Shown one piece after another: positions 8,320 through 21,500 of a stretch of 64,000 bases of DNA. Source of the stretch: Girardinichthys multiradiatus (taxonomy: Eukaryota > Chordata > Actinopteri > Cyprinodontiformes > Goodeidae); NCBI RefSeq assembly GCF_021462225.1, contig NC_061812.1, forward strand, positions 52,135,848 to 52,199,847. The letters are read 5' to 3'. The notes under the pieces were generated by a model. It was not told the origin of the DNA. It saw nothing but the letters and a program-made list of their open reading frames with translations, and made no database searches. The first letter of the stretch is position 1; every line of letters starts with the position of its first letter. The position numbers and the translations under genes are program-made.

Positions 8320-11300
8320 ATCTCCTGAAGGGCTCTGGATGAAGGTGGTATTATAAGAATTTTATCCTCAGGATATCAGGACGCTGTTTTACTGTTGGAA
8401 CAGCAGCAGCGTGTAAATCCTGACAGAGTCTTGCTGTCACCACGGAACACAGACCTCTTCATCTCAACCATGCAAAAAACGGACCAATGGTAGATCCAGC
8501 TTCACAGCCTCCTCTGCTCCTTAATCTTACTAAACGCCTAAGTCCTGGCACTTTTATTAATAATAATTATCTTTAATGAACAATGCATTTCATATGATTT
8601 GATATCTGTTTATGTGCATTGCAAGTCCTCATTATTTTCAATGGGGACATAAGCCCTTTTGTTTAAAAACAGCATTTAAAACAAGATTGAAAAAGAGCAC
8701 AAAACTCCCCACACATTGAAATGAGCCTAAAATGAATGCTTAATCACCAAGTGTAGTTGAATTAACTCTAAGGTTATATCTTGTGTTGGTCAAATGCATT
8801 TTTTTCCTCAGTTGTTATGCTTCATTACAGTAGCAAACAAGGCTTTGGTTTTTCTTAAGGGGACTGGATGTAAATTCCTTTTTAGCGCAGCTTCCAGGTC
8901 TTGGGGACAGGAAGCTCTCCCTGTGTTTGCTGTCCCTCATACTTGATGTTGAAAACTTAGATTAATGTTGTGAACTCACCTCAAACTGCTTCCAGCCTTT
9001 ATGCAGCCTAATGTTGATGCATATTCCACACAAATCAAGGGTCGTATTGAAAGCACTTTACCGCCATCTAGCATACAAAACATCTAAATGTATATCTATT
9101 GTGTGTGCTACATTTAGAAAAAATTATCTCTACTTAATTTAGCATCTATTTAACGGCAAAATCGCAAATAATTTATGTTTTCATATAATGGTAAAGAAAT
9201 TCAGGCAGTAATAGGTTAATATCAAAAACGGCAGGTATTTTGTATGTGTATTCAAAGAACAATCTGGCCTTTCTATAAAAAACATACACAGGCATGTGTT
9301 TGTCAGAGCACCTAAGAGCTTCCTGCAGAAGTCAAGAAAGTCTTTTTTTATGAAAGAATATCACCAGATTTCTAGTTTGTTTTCCAGCTCAGGCAAACAG
9401 TAAGGGACAAAAGTGACTCAGCACAATGCTATGCATGAAAATTAAGCTGCAAAGTTGACTACTATAATAGATGGGGGGTTCAAAGATGGTGTTTAAACAT
9501 GTTTTAAATTGCTAGGACATGCTGACTTAGCTTCATGACAGTAGATGAAAGATACCGAGAGCTGATATGCTGCGTGGAAATTGTTGGAGCATTAACTACT
9601 GTCGAAGTGGTAGACTGATCAGTGATGTCTTTAAGTTCCAGATCTTGTGTTTTTTTTTATTTTTATTTATTGTTTATGGTCAGGCATAGGCTGTATCAAG
9701 GCAGACCAAGGTTTTAGGAGGTTCCAGTTTCAAAACCACAGAAATTTCTCATCATACTGTTTGTTCAGTTTAAAGTTCTGGTAATGAGATGCCAGAGAAA
9801 GTGCAGATTTGACTGGAGTAATGCAAAGCTGCCCCATTCCCACAAGCTGCTGCCAGTCAGCTGGCTGAAATAAGGCGCCTATGTTTTCTCATATTTTTCT
9901 GCACCAAAGATCAGTTTCACTTTTCGGAAACCTACAGTTGCCTAGATAACAGCCAGTGAAGGTCTGGAAACTCAGCAATGTAACATCACTCTTATTAAAA
10001 TAACACTGTTTTAAAACAACAGTTGTCAGGCTACGTTTTTGCTAAAATTTAAAAACAAAAGCAATTAGATCTTGTCATTTTCATTTAAAATTCTTTTAAC
10101 AAGAAAGTGCATTATTTTTACTATCTATTGTACCATGAGAATTTCATACCAGCTCATGTTTTAATTTAAATGCTGGTTTTGCCCTCTATTTTTAAATTCA
10201 CAAAATGAGCCACATTTAGTTTTTTTTAGGCTGCCCACAAGCTCATTCACTTACACTCGGTTTAAAATCTCAGTTCACACCAGCTGATGGAATGGCTACG
10301 TTTTGCTAAATCAATTTGCTCCAATGAAATTGCCTTAAGCAGCTTGTCTGTGCTAATATGTACGGGAACAAAGAGAAAGGGAGTCCAGCAATGAGCCAGC
10401 TAACACAGCTCATGTTGCACTATCCGCTAAGATTAATCCTAAGGCTGCTATGAAGCACTTAAATAAATAAAAGATTGTTTTTAAACAGTTAAAAGACCTC
10501 TTTAAGACATCTTTAAAATAACTTGTAGGAACCCTTTGTGTTAGCAACTGCTAGCTAGAACTGTGTAAATGAAATAGCAGATGAATATTTTGTTATTTAG
10601 AAACGTGTTACCTCTTTCAACACATTGTTTTTCAATTGAGGTGATGTAAAACCATAGAAAAATGCTAAAATGATAGGAGATTAAAAATATACCAACTCCA
10701 AACACAACTGTGGGACTTTTTCTAACAATGCTCGTTCAGTAGCACTAGCAACAATTCATGCTAAATAAACCTATTAGCATGGAGTTTTTTGATAGAATAT
10801 GATGAAGTTTGACAAAACAAAAGATACAAATTATTTATACAAAGAACTTATTACAAGAAACCAGTGATAGTTTAGTAAAACATTGTCTAGTGTAAATAAT
10901 TTAATTTGTTATTTAACTGTCATGCACAAAACATCCATCACCTGTTTCTGAGTTTTTTCTTTAGTCGTCCTATGCTAAAAACAATACAGTTCTTTTAACA
11001 TCCATCTGTATTCTGGGATGAGTCTGAACTCCACATTAATGGATGAGATTTATTTGAGGACAATAATCTTCAACAGTGTTTTCCTGTTTCAATTCAGAAT
11101 GTCTTCTTCTTCCCATCACCCCACACAAATGACCTATTATCAGACCAGCTTTTCCTGAATTTATTGGCCTACAGTTGTTTGAGCCATTTGGACACACTGT
11201 AACATGTAAAAAAAAAAATCATGTTATGTTTGATTTTTATGTTTGTTTGTTTGTTGATTTTATTTCAAGGGGGCCAACAGAATGCACAAGCAGGGCACAT

Positions 11301-12596
11301 AGTGCGGATGTGCAAAAATCTATTCTCATTGTTGAAAATCCCTTGCTTTATGGTCTTAAAGATGTTTTTGAATGTCAGGTCTTGTTTATTTTTTTGTATT
11401 CCATTTCTTTTTCCTAATCTTTTTAGCTTTTGGAGATGATTGTTTTGTTTTCTAAATTAAATCAAGCAAACAGCCATTTATAACAAAAAACATTCTGTGC
11501 CATTCAAATGCTTCAATGTACTGTAGATTGCCAACTCACCACCAGATGGCACTGCAAGAACCTGTGCTCCGGATTCAAATTGTCCACCCAGAGAGGTATT
11601 TGCCACTTTGCCTTTGACTTTTCTCCAAAGTTTGAGCAACATTCTTCCATCATCTCTTATCAGTTTGTATCCTTGACACTCTATCAAACCGGTGCCAGCA
11701 TTCTGCCTCTACTTCAATGGAAAGTTGTGTATACTTCTATAAAGAGGCAAGTAATGCTACATCTATTTATTTTTAGAAGCACACAAAGCAAATTGTACAT
11801 ACTATATTTATTCTATATATAAGGTTGTTCATTTTGTCATTTTCTTTTGACTCGGTCCATTGTCATCCATTGCTGTCTGATTTCCTATCTGCAAATGGCC
11901 ACTGGCCAGCATTTTGGTATTGCCTGTAACATTGACAGGAGTGAACTTAATGACTATCGCAGTGCCTAATGGGAGTCTTCACATGGACAGATTATGTGAA
12001 AAAGTGCCCCTCTTAAAAGGAAGAAAGTATCCGTCGATGAAATGAGACAGTGTTAATCTGTCAGAGCCAAGCTCAACTCAGAGTAACCAATCAGGAGTTA
12101 CCTAAGCTACAGAGTAGCATTTGTTTAATTAGCTTGGATTAATAAAAGATGTGCAGTGTGAGGATTGCTATGTGTAATTGTGAAAATGACTGTATGGAAT
12201 TAGAGCTGGGAGCATCACTTTTTGCTCATGTGGTTCAGCAGTCTGGTAAACAGGACAATTGGGAATCCCTAGAAATAAGCTTCCAAAACTAGAAAATGTT
12301 CTAAAACCAATCTAATATCACTCACCGCCCAGCTTCTGCTTTGTATATCCCAGTGCTTTAAACTATTAAGCCCCATAGGGAATCCCACTGACCATGAGGC
12401 TGCCAGCGTCAACAGCAAGACTGAGCTGTTAAATCAAAATGTCCACCTGTCCACTACGCTGCCTTTAAAGAAAACTGATGTAGACACAGGCAGTCTTGTA
12501 ACGTCTGACGTCTTTTACATGTTTGTCTTCTAAAAGTCCCCCTTCTGTGAGGCAGGACGAAGGCTTTCTCTCTGCAGGACACTGTAATTTGCTGGA

Positions 12597-12606
12597 AATA
12601 AATAAA
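12597..12606 (+). terminator. Distal overlapping poly(A) signals
   Basis: AATAAATAAA contains two overlapping AATAAA hexamers. A GT/T-rich element follows 40-60 bp downstream. Candidate end of the long slc41a1 3' UTR. Confidence 0.45.
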
Positions 12607-13329
12607 TGACTATATTATTTCATACAGTTGCTCTGTTTGAGTGTACTTTTTTGTCAGATCTACTTTACCTGTGAATTTTATTTACCTACTGACAAGAATC
12701 CTTACATAAAGTTTAGAACAAATTAATGAGTTTTATTTAAAATCATATTTAAAGCTCTTTGGGTCCCTTCAGATCCAGGAGGGGAAACCAACTTTTTCCT
12801 TGCGACTTTCTTTATCCCAAGATCCCAAGTTCTGGGTCTTTTTTGGGTACTGCTACTAGTTGGACATGCCCAAAGGGAGGCTTCCAGGAGGGATCATGAA
12901 CAGATGTCTGAGCTACCTCAGCTGACTCTTCAGTGCGAAACAGCTCTTGGTTTGGTTATACAAGGATCAGCACCCCCCACAAAATGCATTTGGGGAAATG
13001 ATAGTGACGCTTCTTCTGATCCACAAACCTATGTGGACTAGACAACTAGTAGTTTTACATAGGTAAACAGCCGGTCCACTGTTGCAGGACGAAAGCTACA
13101 TTGCTTTCTGAATCCAAGGTCTGAGCCTCCCACCAAACACTCTAGAGTAAGCTCCCAGGGAGGCCAAGATGTGCCAGGTGGAACGCTTTCTCTAGTCGCT
13201 TTTATTAAAAACTGGATCCACCACCTGTCTCTATAACACCTCAGATGTTTCCTCGGCCCTCCTGCACAACCTTACAACGTCCAAAGTCTTCTCAAGGCAA
13301 AAAGTGTCCACTTCTGGTGCCCTGCCATC

Positions 13330-14460
13330 TTGCAGCTTTTTAATTATTCTCCTGAGAACTCAGATTCTGTCTTTTTGGTAGAGGACACGGTGACTAGATT
13401 AAAGACAGTGTTTCGTCCACACCCAAAATTTAATAGATTAAAAAATTATCTAAAAGGAGGAAATCAGGAAAATCTAATAAAAATAAACACAACTCAGACC
13501 AAAAAGAAAAATAAAACAATTAAATGTGGCTTACTGAACATAAGATCTCTCTCTTAAAAGACTTTGCTAGTTAGTGACCTGATTTGTGACAATCAAATTG
13601 ATTTATTTTGCCTCACAGAAACCTGGCTGCAGCAAGAGGATTATGTTACTATAAATGAGTCAACTCCTACTAATTATTAAAATTTTCACATTCCTCCAAA
13701 TACTGGGCGAGGAGGAGGAGTAGCAACCATCTTTCAGTCTGATTTATTGATTAGTCCCAGATCAATCAATAGCTACAACTCTTTTGAATATTTAATCCTT
13801 AGTTTTTCTCATCCAAATTGCAAAGCACTAAAACCACTTCTGTTTGTTGTTTTGTACCGTCCACCAGGCCCTTACTCTCAATTTTTAGATCAGTTTTCAG
13901 ACCTTTTATCTGATTTAGTGTTAAATACAGATAAGGTTATTATAGTGGGGGATTTTAACATTCATGTAGACGCTGAAAGTGATAGCCTAAATATAGCGTT
14001 TAATGCTATCTTAGACTCAATTGGCTTTGATCAAAACATTAACAAACCTACCCACCTTTGTCTTCATTCTCTGGACCTTGTGCTGACATATGGCATTGAG
14101 TGTAAAGACATAACAATATTTTCTCATAACCCTGTCCTGTCTGACCATTTTTTCATAACCTTTGAGTTTAATTTAACCGAGTACTCAACACCTGAAAGAA
14201 CATTTCCTTATAGTAGATCATTATCAGACAATCCTGTAACAACCTTTAAAGAATCTGTTCCACTTTTAATTTCCTCATTATCACTGAAAAACACAGTGGA
14301 GGGCAATAATTTTGTTTCTTCCCCTTCACAAATTGATTCTCTTGTTCATAGTGTTACTTCATCATTGCATGATGCATTAGACAATGCAGCCCCCTTGAAA
14401 AAGAAGGTAATCATTAATAGGAGGCTAGCTCCTTGGTTTAATTCAGAGCTGCGTACTTAA
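13330..14460 (+). pseudogene. L2 endonuclease domain with in-frame stops
   Basis: One frame runs through KCGLLNIRSLS, then LTETWLQQEDYVTIN, TGRGGGVATIF, VVLYRPPGPYSQF, IIVGDFNIHVDAESD and LSDHFFITFEF, the ordered motifs of an APE-like LINE endonuclease. It is interrupted by TAA codons at 13555-13557 and at about 13678, and by TAA at 14458-14460. The frame continues after the last stop (RKWRSTHLEDSYLIWKNS) to 14760. Confidence 0.8.
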
Positions 14461-14731
14461 AAGCACAATGTTAGAAAATTGGAGAGAAAATGGCGCTCTA
14501 CACACCTAGAGGACTCGTACTTAATCTGGAAAAATAGCCTACTGTTGTATAATAAGACACTTCACCAAGCTAGAACAGGTTATTTCTCATCATTAATAGA
14601 AGAGAACAAGAATAATCCTAGGTTTCTCTTTAGTACAGTTGCTAAACTTACACAGAGTCATAGCTCTGTTGAGCCATCCATTCCCTTAGCTCTTAGCAGC
14701 CATGACTTTATGGGATTCTTCTTAAATAAAA

Positions 14732-16589
14732 TTGATTCTAATAAAAATAAAAATCTTTGACATACTCCCGAAGATGATTACTTCATCCTCAGCAAGTGAG
14801 ACAACATTAGAAATAACTGCAGAACCTGATCTGTGTTTGGACTGTTTTGATCCTGTGAAGCTTCCTGAGTTATTAGAAATATTAGCTTCATCTAAACCTT
14901 CAACTTGTATGTTAGACCCAATCCCAACCAAATTATTTAAGGAAGTGTTCCCTCTGATTACCAGCCCCATTTTAGATATGATTAATCTATCTTTAGTAAA
15001 TGGATATGTACCACAAGCTTTTAAGGTAGCTGTAATTAAACCTTTGCTTAAGAAACCTTCGCTTGATCGAGATGACTTGAAAAATTACAGACCTATATCC
15101 AATCTTCTGTTCTTATCTAAAATTCTTCAGAAAATAGTTGCTAATCAAATGTGTGAACATTTATACAGCAATGACCTGTTTGAAAAGTTTCAGTCAGGTT
15201 TCAGAGCTCATCATAGCACTGAAACAGCTCTGCTGAAAGTCACTATTGATATTCTTATGGCCTCAGATAATTCAATTCAATTCAATTCAGTTTATTTATA
15301 TAGCGCCAATCCACAACACATGTTGTCTCAAGGCACTTCACAAAAGTCAGGTTCATACATTCCTATTAATCCTAACAATTGAACAGTGCAGTCAGAGTTA
15401 GCTTTTTATTCAAATTGGATAAAAAGTTTTTCTATCTAAGGAAACTAATGGACTTGTGTCTGTATTTGTCCTATTAGATATCAGTGCTGCATTTGATCCA
15501 GTCGACCATAATATTCTCTTAGAAAGGCTGGAATATGCTGTAGGGATCAGGGGAACAGCGCTAGGCTGGTTTAAATCTTTTCTGTCTGACAGATTCCAGT
15601 TTGTTCATGTAAATGATAAATCATCTTTAAACTCCAGAGTTAATTGTGGAGTACCACAGGGTTCAGTACTTGGGCCAATTCTCTTTACTATATATATGCT
15701 TCCAATAGGTCAAATTATCAGGCAGCATAGGATAAATGTTCACTGTTACGCTGATGATATTGAGCTTTTCTTATCCATAACTCCTGATGAGCACCACCAG
15801 TTAGATAGACTACAAGCATGTCTTGAAGATATAAAAACTTGGAGGACTTTAAATGTTCTGCTTCTAAATTCAGACAAGACAGAAGTTGTCGTCTTTGGAC
15901 CGGAGTCTTTAAAAAAGAAACCTCTTAGTCAATCACTTAACCTGGATGGCATTAAATTGACCTCCAGTAATAAAGTAAAAAACCTTGGTGTTATTTTTGA
16001 CCAGGACATGTCATTTAAATCCCATATTAAACAGGTTTCTAGGATTTCCTTCTTTTTCCTCCGGAACATTGCCAAAATTAGAAATATCCTGTCCAGGAGT
16101 GATGCTGAAAAACTAGTCCATGCATTTGTTACTTCAAGGCTGGACTTTTGTAATTCTTTACTATCAGGATGTCCACAAAATGCAGTTAAAAGCCTTCAGC
16201 TGATTCAAAATGCTGCAGCAAGAGTTCTGATGAAAATTAAAAAGAGAAATCATATTTCTCCTATTTTAGCTTCCCTTCATTGGCTCCCTGTTAAATCCAG
16301 AATAGAATTTAAAATTCTCCTCCTCACATATAAAGCCCTTAATGATCTAGCTCCATCATACATCAGAGATCTGATTGTTCCATATGTTCCTAACAGAGCA
16401 CTTTGTTCTCAGACTGCAGGTTTACTGGTGGTTCCTAGAGTCTCTAGAAGTAGAATGGGAGGCAGATCCTTTAGTTATCAGGCTCCTCTCCTGTGGAACC
16501 AGCTCCCAGTTTTAGTCCGTGAGGCAGACAACCTGTCTACTTTTAAGGCTAGGCTTAAAACTTTCCTTTTTGATAAAGCTTATAGTTAG
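14732..16589 (+). pseudogene. L2 reverse transcriptase, interrupted
   Basis: 14732-15268 encodes the RT fingers (SKPSTCMLDPIPTKLFKEV, LKKPSLDRDDLKNYRPISNL, QSGFRAHHSTETALLKV). This frame is shifted +1 relative to the endonuclease frame near 14745. The insertion at 15269-15445 then breaks it. 15456-16589 resumes with VFVLLDISAAFDPVDH, CGVPQGSVLGPILF, the catalytic box YADDIELFL (about 15747), a long thumb region and the C-terminal FSYQAPLLWNQLP, TFKARLKTFLF. This second part is open for 377 codons, so decay since insertion is moderate. Confidence 0.85.
15269..15445 (-). mobile_element. 5'-truncated L2 3' end inserted antisense inside the L2 RT gene
   Basis: The plus strand starts ATTCAATTCAATTCAATTCA and continues GTTTATTTATATAGCGCCAA, the reverse complement of the L2 3' end at about 17345-17522 of the same element. 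It ends with TTTTTCTATCTAAGGAAAC. Flanking text (GCCTCAGATAA before, TAATGGACTTG after) rejoins into the expected LMASDNG-type RT coding sequence with a short TAAT overlap, consistent with a target duplication. Confidence 0.85.
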
Positions 16590-17850
16590 AGTGGCTTAGT
16601 TTATCCTGAACTATCTTTGTAGTTATGCTGCTATAGGCTTAGGCTGCTGGAGGACATAATGACCTCTTTCACCCTCTTTGCTACATTCTCATACTACTCT
16701 CTAATTCTGCATTTGCTGTTATTTCAGCTTTTAACTTTGTTCTCTCTTTTCTTTCCTAGAAGCTACACCTGGCCTGACTCTGTGTCTACCTGTGACACCT
16801 TTCTGGAGAGGGGCATCGTCCGAGCTTCTGCTGGCAACAACTTAATGCTCACCCTCTACCGATGATCCACATAGCCCTGTCTTTTAGTGTTTAACCCTTT
16901 CTCTCTCCTAGACATGGCGATTGACTGAGCTTCTACTGTAACTAACTCTATGTGCTCTCTTTCAGACTCTAACCTTGAAAACTGGCTCAGAGTTTATCTG
17001 TTCTTTCTTTCTAAATGAAACGACTAAAGGAGCTACATCCATTAACATTTACTTTTCCTTCCCATAGAAAGTACTCCTGGATCAGTGCTTCTTTGTTCTC
17101 TTTGTGTCGCTGCTCTGTTCTCTCTAACCCCCAGTCGGCCGTGGCAGATGGCCGCTCACACTGAGCCTTATTCTGGTTCTGCTGGAGGTTTCTTCCTGTT
17201 AAAAGGGAGTTTTTCCTCTCCACTGTCGCTACATGCATGCTCAGTATGAGGGATTGCTGCAAAGTCAACGCCAGTGACTGTCCACTGTCTCTACATGCTC
17301 ATCCAGGAGGAGTGAATGCTGCAAGTCACTGACTGGATGCAATCTGCTGGGTTTCCTTAGATAGAAAAACTTTTTATCCAATTTGAATAAATAACTGAAT
17401 CTGACTGAACTGTTCAATGGTTAGGATTAATTGGAATGCATGCACCTGACTTTTGTGAAGAGCCTTGAGACAACGTGTTGTGAATTGGCGCTATATAAAT
17501 AAAACTGAATTGAATTGAATTAAAGATATCCTCAAAGTCCCTCCACCGTTCCGCCATATTCTCAGTCTAGGTCTGCAGTGTCTCCCTGATAAACCAATCA
17601 CAGCCTTGGATGGTCTCTGCCTTATTTTCTGAGTCATCAAACTGTTTTCCTAAAAGGTCAACTGAAAGTCCATCTCCATAACCTCTTTAATTCTTCTGAG
17701 CCTGAAGTGTTTGCCTCAGTAACGACAGAAGCTGTGGTCTTCTTGGGAACCGGGTCTCTTTCTGCTGTTTCAGGGGACCTCAGAAAGTACCAAGACCTGG
17801 ATAGCCTCCTTCTTCAGCTGGATACAACTTGATATCATACTTTATTGTCA

Positions 17851-18137
17851 TAATTACCAGAGTGAAAAGAGCTTTTTGGAAAATGTACTAAATATTATTT
17901 GATATCACTTTGAGTCCATCTGCTGGTTGGAAACTCATTGCTCACTGAGCAACTTTTAATTGAAGGCTTGCTATTGGTCCGCTGGATGTCAATTGTTAAC
18001 TGACAATCTGAGGTCATCAGATTGTGGCCAGTAGTTTAAAAATAGCAAATATTTATTAGCCAGCCAAAGTATTGACCTACCTCTGCCTTAGATCCACAAT
18101 AAGCACTTTGACACGTTGATATTCTTTGATTTTTTTT
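17851..18137. other. Short intergenic gap between convergent genes
   Basis: AT-rich sequence past the inferred efcc1 poly(A) site. No feature recognised. Confidence 0.5.
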
Positions 18138-18143
18138 TTTATT
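18138..18143 (-). terminator. efcc1: efcc1 poly(A) signal
   Basis: AATAAA on the - strand, 210 bp past the efcc1 stop codon, within CTCAATAAAAAAAAAAATC. This gives a short 3' UTR. The run of A directly after the hexamer is genomic. Confidence 0.55.
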
Positions 18144-18352
18144 GAGCAGCCACTGATTGAGGTAGGTTATAAAGAATTTCAGAAACCCAAAACATGATTA
18201 AACATAAGTTTACAAGTTTATATTAATATCTCTACATAAGTGCTCAATGTAAATATTATTTAAATTAAATAAATTCAAATTAACGCACTGGCTAAAGTAT
18301 AAAGCACGTCAATATTAGATTTACTGAAACAGGTATGACAGAGTTAAGCTTT

Positions 18353-18531
18353 TTAACCAGAGATGAGCAGAGAGTTAACGTTGTTGGTTTGACAACCTAA
18401 AGGTGGAAGAAGGTGTTTCTCTCCACTATGGCCTCCTTCCTTGTCCTCCTCCCCACTGCCTTTGGGAAGGTCACTGGAGGTCAGGTGGATGCAGAGGGTA
18501 TCAGCAACTTGAAGGCCCAGGGGTGAACCTG
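18353..18531 (-). CDS. efcc1: efcc1 exon 8 (terminal)
   Basis: Acceptor CTGTCTACAG at 18532 (a NAGNAG site, alternative start 18528). It encodes [16 protein letters not shown] and a hydrophilic tail ending [10 protein letters not shown], stop TAA at 18355-18353. Phase 1 entry matches exon 7. Confidence 0.82.
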
Positions 18532-21500
18532 CTGTAGACAGGGAAGAAAAAAGGTTCAGCAAATAAGAAAAGCTAGAACATGAAAACAAATTGGAATAGA
18601 GCAGACATACCAGCATCAGGTTTGCTGCACACACCAAGACTGTTCATCACTATCTTCTCCAGAGCCATGTGTGACACATTCTAAGTGAAAAACACAGAAC
18701 ATCTGACTTAGTGTATGGTTGCTGGGGATTAAAGAACTGATGGGAAAGGCTGATAAATCGACTCACACACAACCTGCAAACACAGAAAAAAAGTTAAGCA
18801 CTAAGCTTGGTGGCATTATGAGAGGAGTGATGTGTTGCAGTCAGTTTCTGCACTTTTTGATAGTCAAAACAGTTTGTGAAGGTCAACAGACACAGAGGGC
18901 AGCTCACATATGCCTTCAACAGCAGAAGCAGCACTTAGTGGAGTTTGAAAGGGTCACACCACTGGCTCGTTTGACGCAGGGTGGTTGCACTGTATAGCTG
19001 CCTGGCATGTGGGGTTATCTTCACAACCTGGCTGTACCTGATGTACATAGTTTCAACATTGGCCTGCTGTGACCTCTGTAAACCGCTCCTGACGTAACAC
19101 TACAGACCTCTTGCTGCCTCATTCAGAAGAGCCACTATCTATATCTGTAACAACTGAAAACCACACAAAAATCCAGATATAAACAGAAACTATTAAAGCA
19201 ACAGGAAGTTTACTAAGAGGTCAAACATTAGATTGCACTTCAGAGCTGTAAGAATATAACATAGTGTCAGAAGATAAAGTAAACTAGAGGCAGAAGATAA
19301 AGCGGACTGAGAGCATAGCACAGCTTCAACCACCACCAAACCAAGCCTGTGTTTGCAAGGCAACTGCTGTCGGTATAGCGAAGACGTCTGAGAAGGTGCA
19401 ATGCGCAACATTTCTTCACGTTGCGGGAGAATAAATGGTAAAAGTATATAATACATTTGAATTTGGGGACGACAAAACAGATAAAACCAAAGTCCTGAAA
19501 AAGCCGTTTAAGGACTGTTTTGAACCAAAAGTCACTTAAATTATATACAGCACATGTACTTCACAAGAGAGCAGAAACAGGCAGAAACAATGCACATGTC
19601 ACGGATTTAAAAAACAAAGCCAAGGACTGTGAGTTTAAAGATCTACATGATTCCATGGTATGTGAAAGAATAGTGCAGCATAACAAATGACCGAGTGAAA
19701 GGCAGGCTACACATAGTAGCAGATCTGACACTAGAAAAGGCCATTAATATTTGTAGTACAAGTAAAATAACCCAGGTAACAGAAGAAGCAGATGTGAACA
19801 GATTAAGAACAGTCAGAATAAAAGACAATAAAAGTACATCTAAACCAGTGTAAAAAGAACAGAAAGAAACAAACTGCAACCGATATAGACTCAAGCATTA
19901 AACAAAAACCCATCCTGCAATTGGTCAGACGTGCAACGTATGCCGAAAAGAAATCGCTTTGCTAAGATGTTCGGATCACAGGAGGAAAGTGCACACTGTA
20001 GCGCACAGTGAAAATAAATATGACATGTTCCTAGGGATTGTAAATGTGGAGCATAAGGATGTTGTACTGATGGAGTCTGCAGAGACAGACACAGAGATAT
20101 GGACTGAAAACCTCAAGATAAACAATGAACTTGTGACATGTAAGCTTGACATGGGGGCAGACTACAAAATAATGGCTATAAAACACTCACTGTTTGGACA
20201 CATTGAAGACAAATTAAACAAAACTGTTTCCCATTTTTGGTCACAAGGTGGCAGCATTAGGCAAGAAAATCCTAATCTGTGAGTACAAAAGCAAAAAGTA
20301 GAGCTCCAGCGTTCCACAGAGGAACGCTGGAGCTGGAGGACAACCATCTCTGCTGCAGTCCTATGGTAGGGTGGCCAGGCGTCAGCCACTCCCTAATAAA
20401 AGACACACAGCAGCTGTGCTCTGGAGTTTTCCAAAAGGCACCTGAAGGACTCTCAGACCATGAGAAACTAAATTATCTGTTCTGACGAGACAAACTCTTT
20501 GGTGTGAATGCCAGGCGTCATGTTTGAAGGAAATCAAGCACCCCTCATCACCAGACCATTAAAATCCCTACAGTGAAGCATGGTGGTGGCAGCATCATGT
20601 TATAGGGATGTTTTTCAGCAGCAGGAAATGGCAGACTAGTCAGGATAGAGGGAAAGAGGAATAGAGCAATGTACAGAGGAATCCTGGATGAAAACCTACT
20701 CCAGAGCAGGTTATCATCCAGAAGAAGAATGGCCGAAGCTGTTTAAAGATAAGCGTGCTAAGCTTGGTGCATCATATTCAAAAAGACTTGAGGTTGTAAC
20801 TGCTGCCAAAGGTGGATCAACAAAGTATTAAGCAAAGGCAGTGAATACTTACATAAACGTGATTTCTTAGTTTTCTATTTGTAGCACATTTTTAACCATC
20901 TCTAAAAAAGTTTTATTCACATTGTCATAATTGGGTACTATGTGTAGAGTTTTGAGAAAAGATATTAATTAATACCATTTAGAATAAGGCTGTAACATAG
21001 CTAAATGTGGAAAAAGTGGATGCACTGTAATTTCAATTGCTTCTATGTCTTACTCAAGAGAAAATCTAACATCTGATTGGTTTATCTGCACAACAACCAA
21101 GGTGCTTAAGTTTCTTTATGGATCTGTTTGTTCCCTGTTGTTTTTGAATGGGAGTCTTTTCCTTAAGCCTTGCCTAAAACAACAGCTGTAGCTTATTGAG
21201 GCTGACCGGCGGAGAGCCTTGGGAGAGATCGTCACTCCTGGAGCCCAATGGTCACCCGTCCTGGCAAACATGCCTCGGACGTGTCAGTTCCTCCCTTCTC
21301 CCCTACCACGCCTAATGTTTCTTCCTCCTCTGCTCACCACATATGTTATTGTCAATTGGCCGCCTCTGCTCCATCCTCCGAGGGTCCGGCCGACGCTTCT
21401 GAGGGTCCGGCCAACATCTTCCACTTGTCCTTTGCTGCTTATTCCACTCCAGTCCCAGAAGGTTTGCCCAATGTTTCCACTTCAGTCTCGGAAGGTCTGC

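Larger units (their letters stand above)
8203..12606 (+). other. Repeat-poor stretch, probable slc41a1 3' UTR
   Basis: About 4.4 kb downstream of the stop with no recognised transposon, in contrast to everything around it. AATAAA occurs at 8314-8319 (short 3' UTR) and as overlapping AATAAATAAA at 12597-12606. The latter is followed by a T/GT-rich stretch (TGCTCTGTTTGAGTGTAC) typical downstream of poly(A) sites. A long alternative 3' UTR is an inference from this layout. Confidence 0.45.
13330..17522 (+). mobile_element. L2 (Maui-like) LINE, nearly full length, inactive
   Basis: A + strand non-LTR element with an endonuclease region, reverse transcriptase and a long 3' UTR. It ends GGCGCTATATAAATAAAACT plus a GAATT tandem tail at 17505-17522, the usual end of teleost L2 copies. 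The 5' boundary is uncertain (about 13250-13330). Stops, a frameshift and a self-derived insertion at 15269-15445 inactivate it. A 5'-truncated relative lies at 39.55-39.77 kb. Confidence 0.85.
12765..17850 (-). mobile_element. RTE-like LINE fragment split by an L2 insertion
   Basis: The flanks 12765-13325 and 17523-17850 both read as antisense of the same fish LINE class seen at 6.0 and 25.1 kb. GGACATGCCCAAAGGGAGGC and CAGCTGACTC correspond to the region encoding MPPGRLP. Near 13130 is GAGCCTCCCACCAAACAC; near 17530, CACCGTTCCGCCATATTCTC, TCAGTC. The + strand L2 element sits between them. Frames are too decayed to translate. Confidence 0.6.
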
